Positions 46,101 through 58,100 of a stretch of DNA of 64,000 bases are shown here, piece by piece. The notes beneath the pieces are model-generated. The model made no database searches. It had not been told where the DNA came from and worked only from the letters and a program-made list of their open reading frames with translations. The stretch is from Ancylostoma caninum. Its lineage: Eukaryota; Nematoda; Chromadorea; Rhabditida; Ancylostomatidae. Location of the stretch: the NCBI GenBank assembly GCA_037903475.1, contig JBAJFG010000006.1, forward strand, positions 837,501-901,500. Direction: 5' to 3'. Position 1 is the stretch's first letter; the number at the start of each line of letters is the position of its first letter. The position numbers and the translations under genes are program-made.

Positions 46101-49100
46101 CTCAGTGTGTGCTACAGTATAAGATTTCTGCAGTATTAAGACAAATCATTGCAATCAATTCGACTAGCATTTGCGTGCAGGAGCATATGAGCCCTCGCTT
46201 GACAAACACCATATATGACGCTGCCAACTAATTTGTCTTAGTAAAAATGCAAAATAGAGAATGATTAGCCACAATCCGAACCGTTCGGGGTATGGCAGAG
46301 TGAAAATGAAATGATGGCATAACTCGAACCGTTCGGATTGTGGCACTCATTCTCTACTTTGCATTTTTACTAGGATAAATTAGTTGGCAATGTCATATAT
46401 TACGATGTTCGAGCCTACTTTTAAATTGTCCCGAAAGTTAGAGTGAAGAGCGTATCAACACAGGGCACAGCACAACCAGATGTTGGGGACTACTAAACCC
46501 AGTCAGCCTCAGAAATGCGCTACTCCCTACATATCAGGAGTATAGATTGTATTTATCATAATCATCGTCGTGTTGGATTATTTGGATCATTTTAAACTAT
46601 TAAAACTTTTAAAACATTCTGGAAATTTCCCAGACCGCTCACATTCCTGCGAGCGCTCCGGATCCGCGACCGACCGACCGAGCGCTGTGCCTAAATTTGT
46701 GGGCGCAACCTCCCACCATGCGAGCGCTTCACCCGAATTCCTAGAAATTATAATGGATCAAGTGGAGTGAACTACAGTAAGCGTCGATGGTAGGGCCTTT
46801 CCGCGGCATCGGAAAGGACGCAGCGCGGCCGCGCTGCGCGTAGGGATCGGCGACGGAATTCTACTCCTAGGGTCTTTTCCCCCGATTTGCTCGAAAACCC
46901 TTAAAATTGGGTAGAAATCCCACTCATCTAGTCCAGACAAGATGCGTGGGATGTAGTCGTGTACCGACGCGGCAAGGACGGGAAAATCGCCACAGATGCC
47001 CGGCTCGTCGAGCGCTGGCGCAGGGAGCACACATGCGTGCTCGGCGAACTCATTTCTGTACTATCTCTGTAGACACCGGGTATTTTTAGTATTTTTGGGG
47101 TAAAATAGAGTTGGGGAAAGGGGGGGGGGACTTGGTATTAGTCGATAATATGACCTGTCCTACACGTTCTGACTTGTTTGCATTTCAGGTAACTACTGTA
47201 CATTAAGAGAGCTAACAAGTCAGAGCGTTCTGGACGTGTCAGCTAACAAGTCTGAACGTGCAGGACAGGTCATATTATCGACTTATACCAAGTGCCCCCC
47301 CCCCAACTCCATTTTCCCCTATTTTTGCTATCCCCCTAGCAGGGTCACGGCAGGTCAAGTATAGGAAAAGGCGCGAATAACGGCGGAATAGGCGCGCCAA
47401 CTCCGCCCACTTTAATTAATCGCGTTAATCCCGGAGGGTTGCGGGTGATCTAATACCCAACTTGTCGTGGGGCGGGGCTGGCCTCATACAATCAGCATCC
47501 AATGCGAATAAGTGATGATTACAAAACATTTGATCACAGAAGTCCATTCCGACACGCGTGAAACTTTCAGAAGGGCCGTCAAGATATACCAGAAGACCTG
47601 CAGAAGAAAGAGTTCGGTTGAGATCGTCTATGGACTCTCTGATGCTGAGCTGCTGCATCGCTAGCTTGCTTGCTGAAGGCCTAGCGGTCCTTCAGCAAGT
47701 TGATCGGCATAAGATTAAAAGTCCTTTACACATTCAGGATATGCATATAACTCTTTTGAGACTCTGCCAGGACCGTTCATTTGAGCAAACAGAGTGCCTT
47801 TCAACGTTGTTGCCATACAGAACATCCTAGGAAGGACCACTCCGCGCGCCCGCCGCGATTGGCCAGGGACGAGGTTGGGTATTAGATGTCCGTAAACGAT
47901 CCCGGAGGTGTCATGCCGCGAGAAAAGGTGTGGGCCGGGGCTCCAAACGCTTTCGTCGTACGGAATCGCCGATCGACTCGAGGAATATAGCGACAGCCTG
48001 ACCGAGCCTGGCTTAGTTTGCGCACCGTTCATCCTTCTTCCCATATCGTGGTGGGAACGTGGCATTCAATGAGGAAGAAGATCCTATGAGGAGAAATGGT
48101 AGGAATAAGGAAAAGAATGAGAAACATTCTGTTGGGATACGCACTGTTCGAGTGCTCGCCGCCAGCGTGGGCCACGCGATGGAGAGGGTCTGTTCGCAGC
48201 GCAGTGGGAGAGCGCTCGTATGATTTGTCATGTTTCTCGAGTCGTAAACGGTTCTCCTCCCAAATACACCGATTAAGTGCGGCGAGTGACAAAACGTGCG
48301 AGCGTTTACCATCTCTCAGCAAGCGGTCATCCTCCAGGCGCTCTGCAGTGCCGTAGCATCCGCGCTGGTGGCGAGCACTCGGACATTCATTGGAGAGCCC
48401 CCGCACGGTTCGAGTGCCTGAGCGAAAGGTAGCCAAATTTAGGTTGCGATTAACAAGCAGTTCCTTGGCATAGAATGTCTAAAATACCGCAATGGATCAA
48501 CGATTGCACAATTCTGGGGACCCACCGGCTTATTCGTACGCTTTTTTGAGTTACATGCTGAGGCAACCGAGAACATCGTAATGTGAAGTAGCACGAAATA
48601 CATGGTGGCACCAATGACATACCGGAAACAAGGACTTATTAATTGGATAATCCAGAAAACGGAGTTGAATTATATAAAAGGGTTTCTTTGTGCTCAGCTT
48701 CAAGACTCTTCTGAAAGTATTGTTGCCCATTGGGCTTCACCAGAGCTGAAGAGCTCGAGCTAATGCGATTAACCTGAATGGTAGCGAATTGTCCCTCAGT
48801 GCTTACCACATCGAGACAGCTCGGCATGAATACTTCGATGTGAATGCTTCGAACCGAACAGGCACCTGCTACTATATCAACGAATAAGTTGTTATGGTGG
48901 TGATCTGAGGAGAACTTGGAGGATTTTCGTGGGGAAACTGGCGGAATTCCAGGGATTTTCCAGGGGCTAACCGGTGTCTTCCGTGGATCAATCGTGGTAA
49001 TTTCAGAGGTTAATCGGAGTACTTCCGTGGACTAATTGGAGTACTTCCGCGGGTTAATAGGCGTACTTTCATGGATTAATTGCGATACTTTCGTGGATCA

Positions 49101-52100
49101 ATCGGGTGCTTCCGTGGATTGATCGGGGTCTTCGGGGTTCTCTGCTACACTTTCTCGTTGTCTCCTGATCACTTCTTTCTAGATAAACTCATTCTAACAG
49201 CATGCACATTTATTTCGAGCAGACTGACACTTAAGAAACAATACAATCATATGAGCAACAGAGCAACAATGCTTCGTCTTGTATTTATTCCGTTGCATTT
49301 TTTATGGCCTAAACATAGGCAGGATCTTCGTTCACTTACAACGGACAGTCCGGAAGTTATTGACTCACGTGCTTGGACGAGTCCCCTTCTTTGTGAGAAA
49401 ATGAAAAAGAATGTCCGATATGTGAGCATTCGTGATGGCTGAAGCTACTTTTGCTTTTCAAACGATTAGCTGCGATATGTGTCACCTGATTATTGGAAAG
49501 ATTAATTAAAAGATATGTGTTAGCATCACCTGCGTCACCATCAACAGTATGAGTTGACTGAGAAAACACTAGTTTCCCAAAGAGGAACAAAAGAGAAGCT
49601 ACCACTAGTTTGGCAGGGTGAACCGAACCTGCTCCAGGTGCAGCAACCCCGCTGTGGCGCTGAGATGTGCCCACAGTTGTCTTGGTTTCAGAGCTACGAG
49701 CTTCCTTTGCCGGAGCGCCCAAGAACCGTTCCATAGCTGTGATGCCTGTCGTCAGCAAGTACAGCTTGGCGTCGCAATAACCAGAACGATAGCACATCCT
49801 GAAACAGGCAAAATTGCAAGTACCCGGAGGTTCTCTTAACCCCATATGACGGAAACAAATGCAAATATAATGGATACGGGAAAGGGTTGAGAGGTATGTA
49901 GATGAAGTAAAGGTGGGCAAATAGGTGGGTCTTTGGTGGTTATAACGGGGGCTGAGGAGGAATGGTGATAGGTGGGATAACGATGTGCAAATGGTGGGCA
50001 AAAGCTGGTTCAACCGAGGAAAATGAGGAAGTGTGGGCTAACAGTGGGAAAAAGGGAGGGCAAACGGAGGTTCTACCGTGGGTTCTCCAGGCACGGCAGG
50101 CCCATCGTGAGGAAATGGCGGGCCCGCCGTGGGACTAATAACAATGGTGGGCTAAAGTGGGTTAAGTGGGGGCGGATACCATAGTCGAGAGATAACAGGG
50201 GAATAACCGGGGGTAACGGTGGGCCCACCGTGAGATAATGGTGGAAACACATGGTACGAAAGTTCAGAGTAAGAGGAAAGGTAATCATTCGATACCAGAC
50301 TGGTCATTCGATATTGCGTGACGATCTCGATCGAGAGGCATCGTCTCCACCATCGGCAGTTCATTTTGGGCACATGGCGATTAGAAGCGACGAGCTCCAT
50401 TTGGAGGCGATCCAAGCGATGCAACATGACAATTCATAAGTATCGTTCCCACAGGCCTTATCTCTTATTTCCCCTTTTCGTTTTGAGTCATTTTTGAAAT
50501 GACGAAGTCTGAAGATACTCTCATTCCAATCTTTTGAACATTTTCAAGTGGTCGGAGAGAAGCTGCCATCGTAAAGTTCCATTAGAAACATTATGTGAGT
50601 GGAATATTTGGTTATTTATCCATGATTATGTTGGAACCACAGAGAAAAGCGCTTTTGCTTTGTAACAACAGTAGAAACCCATGTTCCCACATAGACACAC
50701 ATGCAGACACTCTTTACATTCGTGCCACGGGGCCCCAACCGACGGTGGGACCACCGTTACTCCCTAATTATCCCCCGCTCAGAGAATTTGAGGGGGCCAG
50801 CCGACTACGTAAATCTGACGGGCCGCGTAAGGGATGAAAACTGGTCAGCAAGTGTGTGGCGGTCAGCTTCTGAATAAAAACGGACCAGCAGCGCATCCAA
50901 TTCCTGACGGGCTGCGCGCTTTTCGGAATGCTCTGGACAGCTCTCGTACTCGCTGCTCTCTACTACTCTAGGTTTCTACGCTTACAACCACATAATACAC
51001 ATCACATTTGAATTCAGATCTATTCTATTCTAGCAGGACTTCTTATACAAATGAGCAGTCCTAATACAGAAATTTTGCATCCGAGTGTAGAACTGAATCA
51101 ATGTAGGCTCTTCCTTCTTCATATTTCCCCTTTTAGCTGGAAAAAAAAGCATTCACTGCGTAATGAACTGCACGCACGTGACACAAATTTTAAATTGTGA
51201 ATTTATAGGGAACTGAAAACGGCTGTGTAGGGGGCGGGCAAAGCAGCACGGCGTGGCACTGGGGTTCTCTGCTGCTGGCAAAAGCAGACAACCAGAGCTG
51301 AATGCAGAGCCCCCGTGTCTCTGTCCAAAACAGCTGCGCCGCGGTCACGCCCCTTGCACACGGCCGTTTGCAATTTCCTGTAAGATGCTCCCCTACAAGG
51401 TACTGGTCTTATAGTGAGCCGCGAAGGCAATGTCTCACATCAGAACTCGTTCTCAAGACTTGTATGGTGATGAAATCTTTATAAGCTGCAGAGAACGACT
51501 TTTTTTGAAAACTTTTAATTTTTGGATTTCTGGACGGAGTGAAGGGCAATTTATATTAGCTGCGTGCGTCAGTCTTCCATTTGAGAGGGATTTTCCACGA
51601 AGACCGGTCAACGCGGCATGTACATCTCAATGAAAACAACACGCCGCCACCGCGAGGACGTAAACGCGTGCGTCTGAGCTGCGACTGCGATGCGACTGAG
51701 CCCTATTCTTCATCATATAGACGCGCGCGCGTCAGTCGCACGCACCCAGTATAAATTGCACTTGAGGGAAATGAAATGATAGCTCATCAAAAATGAACTG
51801 TGATTACTGTGTTGTTTTTATTCGGCGAAACGCCATTGATTTTATACATTAAACACGTACTGCTGGTAGAAGCTACAATTGGTTGCGCCCCATGGAAAGG
51901 TTTTTTGGCTAGTTTGGAGCATTTCACGCATATCACTGGAGTCAGCGGGTCCAGAATCTGTTAACTTCTTAGGATTGAAACGAGATGAGACACTGCCTTT
52001 AAATCAAATACTCACCATTCACTGAGCTTGGTTCATGAATAAGCTCATAAAGATCTGAGGTTTGAGAGCTTTAGCAATTGCTTTCCCATCGCGCCTGAGA

Positions 52101-55100
52101 AAAAATGGAGTGTGAACTAATTCTTCATGATGTTATAGAAAGCAAAACTTTACCTACGAAGATGTGGAACAAACACAACTCTTGGGAACCCTGCGTAGCG
52201 GAAAAGAAATTCGGGAGTACACTGCACAGACTTTAGCAATTCACATGGCAAGAATCACAACTATCTTCGAAAGAATGATAATTATTGTCATAGCAGCTCC
52301 GCCCACAAAATAGGGAGCGCGGCTGGTCCACTTAAGATAATAAGGGGTGCGCGGGTGGTCCTCTAAAAGTACCTGAGGGGTTCTGGTATCCGCCCCACTT
52401 ATCCCACCGTTGCCCCCCATTGTTATCAAACCCACGATGCGCCCACCATTTCCCCACGGTGGGCCCATCGTGCTTGGAGAACCACGGTGGGACCTCCGTT
52501 CGCCCGCCAATCGCCCACTGTCAGCCCACCGTCTCTCCATCCATATGGTGACACCACCGTTTGCCTACAAATTGCCCACCGTTATCTCATCTCTTTCCCT
52601 TCCCTTCTTTGCCCTCTGTTTGCCTATTGATGACCGACGTTTTGCCCACCTTCAGTCCACCATCACTCCATTGCCACGGTGGGACTACTGTTAGCCCATG
52701 GTTGACGTCCCGGAAATCAACCATGGGATAACGGTGGCCCATCGTGGTAAGAAAGTTCATAGGGGAAACGGACTTCTTGCACCCGCTATAATTAGGGGCG
52801 GGGCCGCAGGCAGGATGACGAGCGCTGCGATTGGTTAACTGCGACCAGCTCGTTAATGACGGGTCACGCTGCATTGCGAAAGATGTGGCGAAGGCGCAAG
52901 ATTTGGACGAGTTGCGCGTAACACACCTCCTCGACTATCACATCCCCCTCGAACAAAGTGAAACTGTCCAAACAAGTCTACCTCTTCAAAAGTTTTGAGC
53001 AAAACTTATGCCAGAAAATCATTCTGGAAACGAAAAAGCAAGCTTTAAGAGCATCTATATTCATTACCAGATGGCATTCCTGGCTTTGCCTGGGTGTCTT
53101 CACCGACTCATTAGCGAGAAAGTCGACAAAGTCACTTCTGATGATAATTTGAATCAAACAGAAAGTGGCATGAATTCTTCAGTCAAGAAAAAACATGTTT
53201 GTCCTTCTTATAACCACATATGAAATGGGCCAGACAGGCCTGAAAGGGTGACCCTTCCTCATATATGCAGATTATCTATACTAGGACAAATTCACCACAT
53301 AAATCCGCATGGATAATGGTTTTTTTTGCCCTTGTTATCACTTCAAAAAAGACGCTTGAACCTTCACGTTGTATTACTACCAACCAGCACATAAATAAAC
53401 AAATTGAAGTAAAACACGTTGATGGAAAAGTAAATAGAAGCAGGAAATTCCAGCATGCCCTTAAAGTACTGATGTAGAAGCGTCATTTCTTCTGCTCTAA
53501 ATAAGTTGTTGTTAAACGGATTTGCAATGGTTCACACCATGTAGTTCTAAAAATAGATCAAGGTAGATCAGAGCCCTGAAACCTGCGCCCTGATCTGAGT
53601 GCATTCTTGAGACAGAGGCGACTACTCGGACAAGATTTGTCGCGCTGCCCACCCTTGGCGGCGGCGCGCACGCAGCGCATCGCGCGCGTCCCCGCCTGCT
53701 AAGTAGCGGTGGGTACAAATGGTCACGCATGTGTCTGTGGGAACATGGGTTTTTGCTGTGGCTACATAGCGTGGACGTTGATGAGAGAGAACAAAGCATG
53801 CCAAGTTTGTACAATTAGTTGATTGAACCCCTCCCCCTCCTCTTTGAACATCATAGTGGACTCGTTGGGGTGTGAATCGTTGCACTCCAAAGGTGCGATG
53901 CAATCAAATCCAAACGCAGGTACAATATCTCACGCTTCCACTACAGGGCAATTTATATTAGATGCGTCCGTTCGACGCACGTATTTGTAGCCTCGTGACG
54001 ACCGGGGGGGTATTTCCATTTGAGATGTACATGCTGCGTTGATCGGTTTTCACGAAAACTCATTTGTAAACAGATGCCTGCAACTGGTGCGCGAGTGACG
54101 CACGCTTTTGGTCACTAGTTTCATCGATACAAGCATGTGCAAGGTTTGAACGTGAATGAAGACCAGGGGCACTAGGTGGTCAGTGTCGGTTGGGGAGTAC
54201 TAAGTCCAGTCGGATTCCGAAATGAGCTACTAAGCACCTACACGCTAGGGTTCTTTCAGGAAAAGCAGATAGCACTAAAAAATGACTTAAATAAGCATTA
54301 GTGAGACGACGAATGATGTTTCAGCAAGAAATGCGGGCACTATTCCACTTGTTCTGCCCCAAAATCTCAAAATCAAAAATCTCCCTAAAACTTCGTCTAG
54401 GGGGGGTTATTTGACATGCTGATCACGAATATCACATTGGTGTTGCACGGTAACCCCATTTGGGTAGGGTTAGGTAGGTATACTTACCCTTACCCCACCG
54501 TAACCCTACCCAAATGGGGTCACGGTGCAAAATGAGCATGATTTTCGTGCTCAGCATGTCAAAAAACCCTCGTGGACAAAAATTCAGGTGTTTTTGTGAG
54601 ATACCATACTTACCCTTACCCTACCGTAACCCTACCCAAATGGGGTTGCCGTGCAAAATCAATGTGATATTCGTGATCAGCATGTCAAATAACCCCCCTA
54701 GACGAAGTTTTGGGGAAATTTTTGATTTTGAGATTTTGGGGCAGAACAAGTGGAATAGTGCCCGGTACGCAACTGTTTGATCCCGCTAAAACTCGTTGAA
54801 ACTTGTTATAGGACCTGTCAGATACAAGAAATTGTCATTGGAGCGTGTTTTTTTTTCTCGAACCGGGAACTTTCCCAGGAAATTTCTCCTTTTTGAAGAA
54901 GGGTTCCGATACGCTGTCAACTCCAAGAAATGCGCCTAGGTGGTATCAACTCTCCCCCAAAGTGGCATCTTTCGTTTTTGAGAAACCGTCTTCGTTTTTG
55001 GAAAAAACTGTCATTAATGGTCAAAAAAATGGTCAAAAACCATTTTTTGACCATTAATGATGGTTTTTTTTCCAAAAACGAAGACGGTTTCTCAAAAACG

Positions 55101-58100
55101 AAGTATGCCACTTTGGGGGGATACTTGTGGGTATAGTGCGCATCTACATTCAGAATTCCAACATGACACGTCTCCTACAGGTTGAGCAACACCTGATTAT
55201 CACTGGAGCGCACCAGAGTGCAGGGTAGGGATGTAACAAATGGTTGAACGACAGTGATCTTCAGCCACGATTTTGATGATCCTCCAGACGTGCCTCTCTG
55301 AAATCTGTTTGTGCTTAACATCAGTAGACGGTTAGCGGTGGGCTACGCCCCGGACATTGGTACCAAGCCGCCTGAATCTACAGGACGCTACTAAGTCCTG
55401 GTGGTCAATGACCACCTGGTGCTGCGCCCTGATGAAGACGACACTGAAGGGCAGGACAACATCGCTCCGTTTCGTACTGTGCAGCAATTTATACTAGATA
55501 TGCGTGTCAGACGCACAAATACATTTCCTCAGAATTTTCCATGAAGACGGTTAACATGTCATGTATGGTATGTTAGCTCGGAGAAAGCCGATGAAGTGAC
55601 TTTGTCTGCAATTACAACCGCGTTGGTTCCACGGTAGAGGCGAGGACGGCGCGGAATGCGTCTTCAAGGAGATTTCACAAAATGACAGTAGGGAAACACC
55701 AAAATGGAAGGAATCACGCCACAAATATATCAAAAGAGTATAAAACTTGGATCAGCTGGCCTATACTTTTATGAGGTCGTAATCGCAGACAAAGCCACTT
55801 CATCGGCCGTTCGTGAGCTTGAGATACAGTTCTTGTCAAAAAGATAGGCGGATTGCGCGTGCGGTTTCATATATTTGCGACCGCAGAATTATGGCTGGAC
55901 CTACTCCAGCCCCTCAGTTGGGGCATGCTCTCTCCGTATCTATCGCTCAGGTCCTACAGTGTTTCGGATAGGCCTATCATTCTGAGAAGGACTGAAAGAC
56001 TATACACCCTATATGAAAAAGACGCGCAGCCACCGCGAAGTCGCAGAAGCATGTGTCTGAGCTACATCAGGGCTACAACTAGTTCATCATATACATAGAT
56101 GCATGCGAGTCAAACCCATGCATCTAGAGGGCGTGTGCAAAGGGTGTGACTGCGGCACGGCGTGGCAATTTGGTTGTCTGCTACTGGCAGAAACAGACAA
56201 CCAGAGTCGCGTGCAGAACCTGTCTGTCTCTGCCCAAGAGAGCAGCTCAGCGGTCCCGCCCCTTGCACACGGTTGTTTGGACCTCCCTGTGGCATAAATT
56301 GTCCTTATTACGTCCAACATCAGCTTAAACACCCAACTGAATTAATTCTTCTCTTGGACTGACAGCACTACTCTTACGTGTTCAAGTTCCACTACCTATT
56401 ATTCTCTAAGCATTACCACCACGCCGTAACATCACAAACAGATTCTTGTTTTTGAACTCGTGCGATAACCGAGTATTCGATTTCAGGGTATTACTACAGT
56501 TTGTAGCTGTTATGTTAACAGCTGTAGTTCTGATGGAATGTAAATGTTGTTTCAAGAAAAAACGAAAAGAAATGACTCCATCAATGCGAACTATTGTGTT
56601 CGAGGACCCCGGCGGAGCCAATAAACCTCCTGATACGCTAAAACAAGGACAGCGACCAAACAAGTAATTCGTCGATACCATTGTAAAATACAAAATGACT
56701 CAATGCTTAACATATTTCAAACCTTACATCTTCCGAATGCCAATCAGCTTTCAAGCAATCATTACATGTGATCTGCATAAATGTGATGTGTTTATAAAGA
56801 AGCAGTATGTGAATTGTATAAATAAACAGTTGTAAGTGTGTGCAACTGCGAAGAGTTAACGGACCGAGTCGACAAGCCTTAAGCCAACTCTTCAACTTGT
56901 TCTACCATACAATTGCAAAGGTAATTTCGAGGCGTTAATGTCAAGATGACCTATTTAAATTCATAAGTTAATGTCAAGCTCACCCATTTAAATTCATAAT
57001 GTCGTTACTAAGTCACCTTTTGCTTTGTTGCTTATCAGCGTTGGTAATACCAACTGTTTCCACCTATCACTCACATTTGGAACCATGGAAAAAAGTTCCA
57101 GGGAGTGATAGGGAGTTACGCAACAACCCAATGTTCAGGGAAATCTTCCCTAATTGCAATGCTAGCTTGAAAATACGCGTTTATTATAAATGATATGCAG
57201 AAAGATCTCAGCACCCACAGAAGAAGCAGGTTTCAAAATAGAAGAATACTGTACAACAAATGAAATCTTATTACCTACAACTTTTTGCAATCGGTATGAT
57301 CACGAAGGAGGCTCTAGACTCTCCCGTAACAATTTTAACTCCTTTCGTTGTATTTGAGCGATTCGTATGTAAGGATTATCGTAAGCCTGAAACAAGTACT
57401 GACGTGTTAGAATCATGCATGAAAAAAAGACACATCTCGGACAGTCACCTGGGAGCGAAGATCGTGTCCATCAATGAATAAAGTGCCAGAAAAACATTAC
57501 TCACGTGACCATGACCATCTCCATCCTCTGCTCCACCACTTGTGCTGTTCCTCGTTCTACCCATATTCGTCTCATCACCATTTTCCTTCTTTTCGCTGTC
57601 CTGGAACAACAGCTTTGACAACTATATATCTTTGAGAGCTTTAATACAATGAATTGCTTGAACAGACTATACAAAGTGCAGTTACTGAAAGGCTGAAGCA
57701 CACTACAGCGAAACACGTCGATTTTGTACGACAGTTACATATGGAATGTACCTCTTCTTCATCCTCGTCATCGCATCCTCTTTCTTTCATCTCATCTGAC
57801 CTCATACACGACATAAACGGTCGCGCCTCTGGCATTGGATTGATCACTAAAACAGGTGCTAATGCTTAACTTCAACACCACTAGTAATGAACATGTGAAG
57901 AAGTGCAAAGATATTTCCACTCGTAACCATCGCAAAATATTTTACACCGATTCATCGAAAGAAATATTCAATTTATAGAGAATTATTCACGTAACACCTC
58001 CTATACATAGAATACCCATAATCACGAGAAGTGTGTAGACAAGCCTAGAACCTTGAGTAAAATGTGTAAAATGGCCAAACTTCACATCGCTTAGCCTCCA

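Larger units (their letters stand above)
45954..57504 (-). other. 11.5-kb TAF8 intron
   Basis: Bounded by the donor after 57505 (GTGAGT) and the acceptor before 45953 (TATTTCAG) on the - strand. It holds a TTTA-type microsatellite (about 46030-46100), several MITEs, a 22-bp minisatellite, the second copy of the long repeat, a DUSP-like fragment, foldbacks near 54.3-55.1 kb, and possible small + strand genes at 56.4-57.4 kb. If the downstream exons (43-46 kb) are a separate gene, this is instead an intergenic region. Confidence 0.55.

Noticed and set aside
48013..48436. Overlapping ORFs of 86-135 codons on both strands
   Set aside because: Several frames open together in a GC-rich segment with no recognisable protein; treated as chance.
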